Assembly (NCBI GenBank): GCA_030605245.1
Contig: JAUWIS010000026.1
Coordinates: 1 to 8,254, forward strand
Direction: 5' to 3'
Source of the DNA: Methanobacteriota archaeon
Lineage (GTDB): Archaea > Thermoplasmatota > JASEFT01 > JAUWIS01
Length of the DNA: 8,254 nt
The translations under genes were made by a program, and so were the position numbers. The notes below the pieces were generated by a model. That model was not told where the DNA came from. It saw nothing but the letters and a program-made list of their open reading frames with translations, and made no database searches. Numbering within the stretch: position 1 is the first letter of the stretch; the number at the start of each line of letters is the position of its first letter. This document shows positions 1 through 6,502 of this stretch, one piece after another.

Positions 1-1
1 A

Positions 2-2167
2 AATGCTTCCAGAACAGTAGCATCAAATGAGGATGGGGCGTACCAGTTATACCTGCCATCTGGGAATTATACTGTATATGTGAATGAAACTTACGGAAAC
101 GCTAACTACACATATAATAGGTCATTACCAATCCCTGATTCAACATATAACATCAGTTTAGAAATAGATACGATAATGGTTACAGGTATTGTAAAATACG
201 AGGATAATCACCTAGATAATGTTACAATATACTTCAACGATTTTAACACAACAACAGATGAAAGCGGATTATACAAAATATATCTTCCTCTTGATGAATA
301 CAATGTAACCTATAATGTAACAATAACCTATCCTGGTTTTGAGTTGTTTGAAGAAACATACAATGTTAGCATAATATCTAATTATTCCATAAATGCAACA
401 CTCATACCATCAGATGTACCCGTGTACGGTGTCACATACTATGACGTAAACGACAACAACATATATGATAATGAGGACGTTCTTATAACAAATGCAACGA
501 TATCCTTTACAGGGGGGGCTGTAAACATAACTGTAAACTCCAATGGATGCTACAATACACTACTGCCTGTTGGGAAATACACAGTTTACGCAAATTATAC
601 TACTCCTTGGAACACATCATACTGTTACTTTGGACAAATCCCAGCTGTTGAGCCTACCCCATACCAGCAGCTTGATATTGCATTAATCAGGAGTGTAAAA
701 ATATGGGGAAATATATACTATTACAACATGACCGGTAAAAACAACACAGCACAAGTCAACATCACATTTACAAGGGATAAGGGCACTACTTATGAGGCAA
801 GCAAAATGATTGAAGGAAACGGCTCATATGAAATATATCTTGTTCCTGGGATATACACAATCTCTGCATCCAACACAACATTTGAATGCGGTATGAATAT
901 AACCTACTCATACGATAAAACAATTGAAATATCTGAAAGCATGCATTATAATATAAACATCACAAAGGTGAGGGAATGTAAACCAGGGTTGCACTGGAAT
1001 GAAACAGAAAAACAAACAATAAATCAGGGTGGAAGTGTTTCATATACCATAATAATAACAAACAACGGAAATGATAATGACACATTTGTTTTATCAACAC
1101 TAAAAGTAACTAACAATGAAAACATTGTTGAAGGATGGGATGTTTCATTCAGCAAGAACACAATAACATTAGGTCTGAATGAATCTGAAAACGTAACTGT
1201 GAGCATTATTGCACCAGATAATGCACTGGCAGACAACAACACAATAACTATTGAGGTGACATCTCAGAATGCATCTCAGGATGACACATTTGAGCCAAAA
1301 ACAGAGGATCTTGTTGTTTCAGTAAATAGGATATATGACAACGTTGAAATAGAATGTGAACCGTATGACAAGATCGATATGGGATGTGAGGAGTCGGGGA
1401 AATGGATTTCCTCGGGAGGAAGTGTTAATTTTGTCCTTTCCATAGAAAACAATGGGAACAACAATGTAGACGATGTTATCGTACTTTCAGTAGATAATTA
1501 TTCCCTGCCCAAAGGATGGGATGCAACTTTGGATGATGATGATTACAGACTGAGCATACTTGGCGAATCCAAAAAAGATGTGATGCTCACTGTGACTTCA
1601 CCGTCTGATGCTAAGTTAGATGATATTAGACTCCATAGGGTATACACAAACATACGTGTTTACGCCACACTTGAAAGAAATAATAGTATAGTTTCATCCA
1701 AAGTGCTAAAGGCTGTAATTTCACTTCCGGACCTGATAATAAAAAACATTACATTCTCAAAGTCTCACCCAAAAATTGGCGAAGAGGTAACAGTAAATGC
1801 AACCGTCTGCAATGTTGGCAAGGTGGGCGCGTTTTCACCAAGCGAGTACGAGGCATGCTTATATGTTGATGGCAGACTAATAAACACAACATACATAAAC
1901 CAGACAACAATCCAGGCAGGTGAAAACATAAATGTTTCTATAGGATGGAACACAACAGGTACTGAAGCAGGATTTAGAACTGTCAAAGTCTCAGTCAGAG
2001 TCTGTAATGGAACCTTGGATGAAAGCAATCCCAATAACAACTATGCAACAAAAACTATACCTATAGGAAAGATAAAGGCATGGTGGAAACTGGGTGCGCT
2101 CATAGCCGGAATTATTGCAGTCGTAGTCGCAATAATTCTGATAGGTAAAATCAGAAGGAGAAGATGA
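2..2167 (+). CDS. Large modular cell-surface glycoprotein, C-terminal part (5' end off the window)
   Basis: The reading frame is open from position 2 with no stop, so the protein is cut by the left edge; 721 residues are visible. The GTG at 80 is internal, because the residues before it (DGAYQLYLPSG, then NYTVYV) form a normal repeat. In visible numbering, carboxypeptidase-regulatory/CnaB-like beta modules occupy about 1-50, 58-135, 139-225 and 232-322. The third has an acidic SdrD-B-like stretch (DVNDNNIYDNED). Two NEW3-like domains follow (about 328-425 and 466-561), then a CARDB-like domain (about 575-690). One membrane helix (about 697-716) ends in GKIRRRR, leaving almost the whole chain outside the cell. 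I count about 39 N-X-S/T sequons and 9 cysteines. Family knowledge suggests an adhesin, S-layer-associated or cell-wall protein; the exact role is unknown. The neighbouring glycosyltransferases make it a plausible N-glycosylation substrate. Confidence 0.85.
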   Translation, partial: NASRTVASNEDGAYQLYLPSGNYTVYVNETYGNANYTYNRSLPIPDSTYNISLEIDTIMVTGIVKYEDNHLDNVTIYFNDFNTTTDESGLYKIYLPLDEYNVTYNVTITYPGFELFEETYNVSIISNYSINATLIPSDVPVYGVTYYDVNDNNIYDNEDVLITNATISFTGGAVNITVNSNGCYNTLLPVGKYTVYANYTTPWNTSYCYFGQIPAVEPTPYQQLDIALIRSVKIWGNIYYYNMTGKNNTAQVNITFTRDKGTTYEASKMIEGNGSYEIYLVPGIYTISASNTTFECGMNITYSYDKTIEISESMHYNINITKVRECKPGLHWNETEKQTINQGGSVSYTIIITNNGNDNDTFVLSTLKVTNNENIVEGWDVSFSKNTITLGLNESENVTVSIIAPDNALADNNTITIEVTSQNASQDDTFEPKTEDLVVSVNRIYDNVEIECEPYDKIDMGCEESGKWISSGGSVNFVLSIENNGNNNVDDVIVLSVDNYSLPKGWDATLDDDDYRLSILGESKKDVMLTVTSPSDAKLDDIRLHRVYTNIRVYATLERNNSIVSSKVLKAVISLPDLIIKNITFSKSHPKIGEEVTVNATVCNVGKVGAFSPSEYEACLYVDGRLINTTYINQTTIQAGENINVSIGWNTTGTEAGFRTVKVSVRVCNGTLDESNPNNNYATKTIPIGKIKAWWKLGALIAGIIAVVVAIILIGKIRRRR

Positions 2168-2174
2168 TTACATC

Positions 2175-2179
2175 TTTTT
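2175..2179 (+). terminator. Possible U-tract terminator just after the surface-protein gene
   Basis: A run of five T lies eight bases after the stop codon of the surface-protein gene. Archaeal RNA polymerase can terminate at short U-tracts without a hairpin, but five T is the lower limit and such runs are common in AT-rich DNA. It may act together with the hairpin about 60 bases downstream. Confidence 0.25.
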
Positions 2180-2235
2180 GTGATATCATTTATGAAGTAT
2201 TCTCCCCCAATCCGATACCTAAAATCAGAAGAAGT

Positions 2236-2254
2236 AGAGGATTACCTCTTTTTT
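2236..2254 (+). terminator. Hairpin plus T-run terminator between convergent genes
   Basis: A perfect 5-bp inverted repeat, AGAGG / CCTCT around the loop ATTA, runs straight into six T (2249-2254). It lies about 70 bases past the surface-protein stop and before the end of the convergent glycosyltransferase gene, the right place to stop plus-strand transcription. The stem is short, so the T-run may be the main signal, as is usual in archaea. On the minus strand the hairpin is not followed by a T-run. Confidence 0.5.
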
Positions 2255-2274
2255 CCCAAGAGCATAAGAGATGA

Positions 2275-3432
2275 TTATGATGACAGCTCAGTATATACAT
2301 TCTCCAATTCATCCCCAACCTTCTTCCATGTAAAATATTTTTTCACTCTTTTTCTGCCATTTTTCCCAAGATTTTTCCTTCTTTTCTCATCCCCCAAAAG
2401 ATCAGAGATTGTCTTACCAAGATGTTCTGGGTTATTGTAGTCCACAAGAACGCCACAGTCACCTAAAACTTCAGGCATACCACCAACATTTGTTGCAACA
2501 CACGCCTTTTCGGATGCCATCGCTTCAAGTAAAACAATCCCAAAAGCCTCATACTCTGATGGGAGAACAAAAAGGTCACAGGCAGAGTATGCGCTGAGAA
2601 ACATTTTTTCATCCTTGATATGCCCTGTAAACAAGACATTTTTTTTCACACCAAATTTTTCTGCAAGTGTAATAAGTGATGATTTAACACCATGGTCTTC
2701 TCCAACGAACACAAACATTGTTTTCGGAAAATTTTTTAAAACAAGAGGGATTGCTTTAACAAGTACATGCAATCCTTTGTTTGTCGCCAGCCTGCCTGAA
2801 AATAATATGAGTTCATTCTCAATATTGTATGTTTTCCTGAAGATATCTACATCAACAGGCGGTTTAAATAATGAGAAATCAACACCAGCAGGTATAATAC
2901 TTGCCTTCTCAGGATTTATGTCCATCAATTCAATTTCATGTCTTGAATGGCATATTATAACATCAGCAGTATCAAAAACAGGTTTTGAAAACATTTTATC
3001 ATAAAATTTTCTCAGTATTTTCCTTTTTTTTCCACCCCAGCTTGACCATGATGGATGAAAATGTGGTGTAAAAACAAGGGGGATGTTTCTTATTTTTTTT
3101 GCAAATGCAGCAACATTTGTCTGAAAATACCCATAGGAATGTGTATGTATAATATCCGCATTTTCTTTTAGGATTGGCAAAATTATTGAAGGCATAAACA
3201 CATAATGTGCCTCACCGCCAAGCGAGTAAGATCTGAATCTTCTCACAGGAATATTATTTACATTATCTTCCCACCTGTCCCTTCTTTTGAATGGTGTTTC
3301 TGTATAAAGGTCGGACGTAAACACATTGACATTATGTTTTCTTCTCATCAGTTCCTTTGATATCTCATAAACATGTGTTTCTGCACCACCAGGCGCTGGT
3401 GGGAACCTAATACATAACTGAAGGATATTCAC
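2275..3432 (-). CDS. GT4-family glycosyltransferase (GT-B fold)
   Basis: This 385-residue protein has the full layout of a retaining GT4 enzyme, which moves a sugar from a nucleotide-activated donor to a lipid-linked or other glycan acceptor on the inner face of the membrane. Near the N-terminus is the glycine-rich loop PAPGGAETH (12-20), then DIIHTHSYG (93-101). The C-terminal domain starts near 205 and carries SGRLATNKG (212-220), whose Arg214 and Lys219 match the donor-phosphate-binding pair. The EX7E motif is intact: YEAFGIVLLEAMA, with Glu295 and Glu303. Length is normal for the family (about 350-420). There is no signal peptide or membrane helix. The start is a GTG with no ribosome binding site but a TATA-like box 23-28 bases upstream, so the transcript is probably leaderless. 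It is transcribed divergently from the plus-strand glycan operon. Donor and acceptor cannot be told from sequence. Confidence 0.93.
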   Translation of the reverse strand: MNILQLCIRFPPAPGGAETHVYEISKELMRRKHNVNVFTSDLYTETPFKRRDRWEDNVNNIPVRRFRSYSLGGEAHYVFMPSIILPILKENADIIHTHSYGYFQTNVAAFAKKIRNIPLVFTPHFHPSWSSWGGKKRKILRKFYDKMFSKPVFDTADVIICHSRHEIELMDINPEKASIIPAGVDFSLFKPPVDVDIFRKTYNIENELILFSGRLATNKGLHVLVKAIPLVLKNFPKTMFVFVGEDHGVKSSLITLAEKFGVKKNVLFTGHIKDEKMFLSAYSACDLFVLPSEYEAFGIVLLEAMASEKACVATNVGGMPEVLGDCGVLVDYNNPEHLGKTISDLLGDEKRRKNLGKNGRKRVKKYFTWKKVGDELENVYTELSS

Positions 3433-3454
3433 AAAACTTTTATGACATATAGCG

Positions 3455-3460
3455 ATATAA
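3455..3460 (-). promoter_or_regulatory. TATA-like box for the minus-strand glycosyltransferase
   Basis: Read on the minus strand this is TTATAT, 23-28 bases before the GTG start at 3432. That spacing fits an archaeal promoter whose transcript begins at or next to the start codon. No Shine-Dalgarno sequence lies before the GTG, which agrees with leaderless translation. Confidence 0.45.
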
Positions 3461-3468
3461 CTGTTTTG

Positions 3469-3509
3469 ATAAATGTTTATTTTGTAGATAGTTTAATAAA
3501 TGTTCTTAT
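3469..3509. repeat. Direct repeat of ATAAATGTT in the divergent promoter region
   Basis: ATAAATGTTTAT (3469-3480) recurs as ATAAATGTTCTTAT (3496-3509), offset by 27 bases. The first copy is itself a near-palindrome, with ATAAA and TTTAT arms around TG. The second overlaps the TATA-like box of the plus-strand operon. The pair could be a regulator binding site controlling both divergent genes, or chance in AT-rich DNA. Confidence 0.3.
3492..3499 (+). promoter_or_regulatory. TATA-like box for the plus-strand glycan operon
   Basis: TTTAATAA lies 25-32 bases upstream of the ATG at 3524, the expected distance for a leaderless archaeal transcript. No Shine-Dalgarno sequence precedes this ATG, in contrast to the following genes in the operon, so 3524 is probably the promoter-proximal gene. 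Confidence 0.5.
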
Positions 3510-3523
3510 CCATAAACCATTAA

Positions 3524-4696
3524 ATGAAAATAGTAATGGTACTCGGGAATGATTTTCTAAAGCCCTTTGTTGATAACAGGGTTTACAAAGAGGCAAAAGC
3601 ATTAATTAAAAAAGGTAATGAAGTAACCGTTATCTGCTGGGCAAGAACAATAGACAACATGTCTCTAAATAATCTGCCAATAACTGAAAAATATAAAAAT
3701 ATAAATATAATCAGGGTTTTTCAAAATATTTCTCCAATAAGTAACCCTATTTTTATCAGGATATTCCAGCATATGACTGCTTTTAAAAAAATATCAAAAA
3801 TAATTAAAACCATTAAACCAGATGTTGTTCACTGTCATGATTTTAACACATTGCTCTCAATGATATTTGTTAAAAAGAAAAACACAAAAATCATATATGA
3901 TTCACATGAGGATTATCCATCTATGCTCAGTGATGTATGTTCATCCTTAACTGTTGCATTTTCAAGATTTTTGGAGCATACTATGGTCAAACTTTTCACA
4001 GATGCAGTTATTACAGTCTGCCCTAAAATAGCAGAAAAATTTCAAGAATATAATGTAAAAACAAGGGTTATAATGAACTGTAAAAATGTGTCTGAGTACA
4101 ACATTCCTGATGAGGGGCTGCAGAAAACACGTTTACTGCTCAACGCTGAGGATAAAACAATATTTCTTTACATCGGCTCTTTGGGAAAATATAGGGGATT
4201 GGGGGATTTAATAAATGTGTTTAAGGAAAGAAACTGCGATAATGCTTTTTTGGTAATAGGAGGGAATGGTATCATGAAACACGATGTTATGGAAAAAATG
4301 AGACATATGCATAATGCACGATTCATAGGAACAGTACAGGCAGATAGAGTTCCTCTTTACACGAAAGCCGCTGATGTGATAGTATCATTGTTGGACCCGG
4401 TAAAGGAGAGTCATAGAATTGCACTGCCGAACAAACTGTTTGAGGCAATGGCTGCCGGGAAACCAGTAATTGCAAGTGAGAACACATCTACTGCAGATAT
4501 TGTTTCTAATGAAAAATGTGGTGTTATTGTTCAGTATGGTGATGCTAAAAAACTGCATGAGAGCATAGTATATTTAACAGATAAGAATGTAAGGAAAAAA
4601 CTGGGGTATAACTCTTTAAAGGCCGCTGAAACAAAATACAACTGGGAGGAGCAGGAGAAAGAACTGTTAAATACATATAAATCTATGATGAGGTGA
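3524..4696 (+). CDS. GT4-family glycosyltransferase, first gene of the operon
   Basis: This is a 390-residue GT-B enzyme of the GT4 class. The N-terminal domain has VDNRVYKEAKAL (16-27), matching the D-x-RV-xx-EA signature of one GT4 branch, then DVVHCHDFNTL (100-110) and IIYDSHEDYP (123-132). The C-terminal domain begins near 212 with LYIGSLGKYRG and contains LPNKLFEAMAAGKPVIAS (301-318). The usual EX7E motif is incomplete: Glu307 is present, but Arg298 lies eight residues before it where the first Glu should be. The LPNKLFE form is typical of a GT4 subgroup, so I expect an active enzyme. The start ATG has no ribosome binding site but a well-placed TATA-like box, so it is probably leaderless and heads the operon. 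The next gene starts four bases after its stop. Likely cytoplasmic or membrane-associated; donor and acceptor unknown. Confidence 0.92.
   Translation: MKIVMVLGNDFLKPFVDNRVYKEAKALIKKGNEVTVICWARTIDNMSLNNLPITEKYKNINIIRVFQNISPISNPIFIRIFQHMTAFKKISKIIKTIKPDVVHCHDFNTLLSMIFVKKKNTKIIYDSHEDYPSMLSDVCSSLTVAFSRFLEHTMVKLFTDAVITVCPKIAEKFQEYNVKTRVIMNCKNVSEYNIPDEGLQKTRLLLNAEDKTIFLYIGSLGKYRGLGDLINVFKERNCDNAFLVIGGNGIMKHDVMEKMRHMHNARFIGTVQADRVPLYTKAADVIVSLLDPVKESHRIALPNKLFEAMAAGKPVIASENTSTADIVSNEKCGVIVQYGDAKKLHESIVYLTDKNVRKKLGYNSLKAAETKYNWEEQEKELLNTYKSMMR
4690..4696 (+). promoter_or_regulatory. Ribosome binding site for the gene at 4701
   Basis: GAGGTGA overlaps the stop codon of the upstream glycosyltransferase and sits four bases before the ATG at 4701. 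It matches seven bases of the consensus complementary to the archaeal 16S rRNA 3' end, which fixes this start and indicates SD-led translation inside an operon. Confidence 0.75.
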
Positions 4697-4700
4697 AAGA

Positions 4701-5687
4701 ATGCAAAAATACAAAATTTTGTTTTTATATCTTGACTTTTCATCATTTGTTAAAAATGATTATAACATTCTCAAAAAACACTTTGATGTATTACCTTTAA
4801 AATATGTTGGGAAAAGAAGTATACCTAAAATCATTACCAATGTTTATACACACGATCTGTGTTTTTCCTGGTTTGGGGGGCATCACTCTGCTATTGCAAC
4901 CTTTTTTGCAAAAGTATTTGGAAAAAAATCTATTATTGTAGCTGGTGGAATAGACTGCGCCTGTGTGCCCGAAATAAATTATGGTGTATTTATAAAACCT
5001 TTGGATACCTTTTTCACTAGATTCGCATTTAAGCATGCTGATAAAATACTGGTCGTGTCTAAATTTACAAGAAATGAACTCTTGAAACAGGTAAGACCGA
5101 AATGCATAGAACTTGTTTATAATGTGGTTGATGAGAAAAAATTTAAACCTTTAGGAGAAAAAGAAAATAACCTTGTAATTACGGTAGGAGGAATAAACTT
5201 GTCAAACTTAAAAAGAAAGGGAATTGAAACGTTCGTAAAATCTGCCAAATTCATTCCAGAGGCTCATTTCGTTGTCATAGGCAAAATCCTGGATGATTCA
5301 ATCAACCATCTAAAATCTATCGCTTCACCAAATGTTGAATTCACCGACTTTGTTTCCGATAAAGATTTAATTAAATGGTATCAAAAAGCAAAGGTAATAT
5401 GTCAACTTTCGTATTACGAAGCATTTGGGCTTGCACCTGCTGAAGGTATGGCATGCGGTTGTATTCCTATTGTAACTAAAGAAAGGGCTGGATTGCCTGA
5501 AATAGTAGGTGATACAGGATTTTATGTTCCATATGGAGATGAAAAAGCTGCAGCGGAAGCGATAAAAAATGCGTTGAAATCTGATAAACGAAAAGAAGTA
5601 AGAGAAAGAATCAAAAACATGTTTAGGATAGAGAAGAGAGAGAGAAAGTTGATACAAATTATCAAAGAGGTACTAAACAATGAATGA
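4701..5687 (+). CDS. GT4-family glycosyltransferase with a short N-terminal domain
   Basis: At 328 residues this is shorter than its neighbours, mainly because the N-terminal acceptor domain is compact. That domain has CFSWFGGHHSA (54-64) and IVAGGIDCACVPEINYG (79-95), resembling a GT4 branch with W-F-x-x-H-S and G-G-x-D-x-x-x-x-P-E. The nucleotide-sugar domain has TVGGINLSNLKRKGIE (161-176), where Lys173 is a candidate donor-phosphate ligand. An intact EX7E motif follows: YEAFGLAPAEGMACG, with Glu240 and Glu248. There is no signal peptide or membrane helix, so it probably works at the cytoplasmic face. It starts four bases after the preceding glycosyltransferase, with a strong ribosome binding site, and its last eight bases overlap the methyltransferase gene, so the genes are almost certainly co-transcribed. 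Sugar donor and acceptor are unknown. Confidence 0.92.
   Translation: MQKYKILFLYLDFSSFVKNDYNILKKHFDVLPLKYVGKRSIPKIITNVYTHDLCFSWFGGHHSAIATFFAKVFGKKSIIVAGGIDCACVPEINYGVFIKPLDTFFTRFAFKHADKILVVSKFTRNELLKQVRPKCIELVYNVVDEKKFKPLGEKENNLVITVGGINLSNLKRKGIETFVKSAKFIPEAHFVVIGKILDDSINHLKSIASPNVEFTDFVSDKDLIKWYQKAKVICQLSYYEAFGLAPAEGMACGCIPIVTKERAGLPEIVGDTGFYVPYGDEKAAAEAIKNALKSDKRKEVRERIKNMFRIEKRERKLIQIIKEVLNNE
5667..5671 (+). promoter_or_regulatory. Ribosome binding site for the methyltransferase gene
   Basis: GAGGT ends eight bases before the ATG at 5680, inside the 3' end of the upstream gene. It supports the ATG at 5680 and the eight-base overlap. The other nearby ATG, at 5684, is in a different frame. 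Confidence 0.6.
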
Positions 5688-6501
5688 AAAACACAAAAAG
5701 GTTAAAAGTTTTTACGATTACGATTCAGAAAGATATTTAAAAATCCAATGGACGAGAAACGATATTGCTAAATTTAATTATGAGATTACCAAAAAGAGGC
5801 TTTTGGATAATTTGTCTCCTAGCAAAAAGGATATTATATTAGAAATAGGTTGCGGTCCTGGAACATGGACAAAGATTGTATCAGAAAAATGCGGAAAATT
5901 AACTGCGATAGATATATCTAAAGGTATGATTGAGAAAGCGAAGAAATATGTAAACAAAGAAAATATCAACTTTGTAACTGAAGATTTTACTACTCACAAA
6001 TTCAATAAAAAATTCAACAAAATATTTTCTGTTAGAGCGATAGAATATATAAAAGATAAGAATGTATTTATTGATAAATGTTACAAATTGGTAGATAACA
6101 ACGGGAAGCTTATTATAATAACAAAGCATTCTCGCAGTATCTGGGAATTAAAAGGTATTTCTAGAAAGATATTAAAAAAATTAACTCCTAATCTTTTTAG
6201 GTACGATTTGAAAGAAAAGGTGAGTTACAGTAATCTTTGGTGGGAAAAAAGAATAAACGCATATGAGCTACAGAGTAGCATGAAAAAATCTGGTTTTAAA
6301 AATATAAAAATAACACCTGTGATGGCAAGACCGCCTATATTCATGAGAGGAAAATTTGAAATTCCTTTAATACCGCCTTCACACGACAAAGTTTTTGTTG
6401 ACTTTTTCAGGAAGCTTGATAATTTATGCTCTAAATCAAAATTTTTTTTGGTGATATCAGAATCATATCTAATAACCGGAATTAAATCAGAAGGTGGGTA
6501 A
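5680..6501 (+). CDS. Class I SAM-dependent methyltransferase
   Basis: This 273-residue protein has a Rossmann-fold methyltransferase core. Motif I is IILEIGCGPGTWT (52-64), the SAM-binding glycine loop. Asp78 in LTAIDIS is the acidic residue expected to hold the ribose hydroxyls, and VTEDF (99-103) fits the adenine-contacting loop. A later strand, NNGKLIIITKHSRS, matches the post-motif III region. The C-terminal part (about 180-273), ending near ESYLITGIK, is less conserved and probably sets substrate choice. Sitting between glycosyltransferases, it most likely O-methylates a sugar, as AglP does for a hexuronic acid in the Haloferax volcanii N-glycan; this is inference from context, and another small-molecule substrate is possible. 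It overlaps the upstream gene by eight bases. It is Lys-, Asn- and Ile-rich, and its DNA looks more AT-rich than the surface-protein gene. Confidence 0.9.
   Translation: MNEKHKKVKSFYDYDSERYLKIQWTRNDIAKFNYEITKKRLLDNLSPSKKDIILEIGCGPGTWTKIVSEKCGKLTAIDISKGMIEKAKKYVNKENINFVTEDFTTHKFNKKFNKIFSVRAIEYIKDKNVFIDKCYKLVDNNGKLIIITKHSRSIWELKGISRKILKKLTPNLFRYDLKEKVSYSNLWWEKRINAYELQSSMKKSGFKNIKITPVMARPPIFMRGKFEIPLIPPSHDKVFVDFFRKLDNLCSKSKFFLVISESYLITGIKSEGG
6491..6497 (+). promoter_or_regulatory. Ribosome binding site deciding a TTG start at 6503
   Basis: AAGGTGG lies five bases before TTG at 6503 and covers the alternative GTG at 6494, which has no comparable site upstream. Starting at TTG gives the N-terminus MKVAILNSY, usual for GT4 proteins. 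Confidence 0.5.
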
Positions 6502-6502
6502 G

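Noticed and set aside
1024..1242. Minus-strand open frame of 72 codons inside the surface-protein gene
   Set aside because: It is fully antisense to a well-supported domain (NEW3-like), has no ribosome binding site or promoter, and its composition is that of an antisense shadow.
2180..2440. Plus-strand open frame of 86 codons after the surface-protein gene
   Set aside because: It runs through the hairpin/T-run terminator and overlaps the 3' end of the convergent glycosyltransferase. No ribosome binding site precedes it and it has no recognisable domain.
2615..3004. Plus-strand open frame of 129 codons opposite the minus-strand glycosyltransferase
   Set aside because: The minus strand carries clear GT4 motifs throughout this stretch; the plus-strand frame shows no domain or start signal.
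5899..6129. Minus-strand open frame of 76 codons rich in aromatic residues, inside the methyltransferase gene
   Set aside because: The apparent hydrophobic character comes from reading AT-rich Lys/Asn/Ile codons in reverse; it lies opposite the SAM-binding core.
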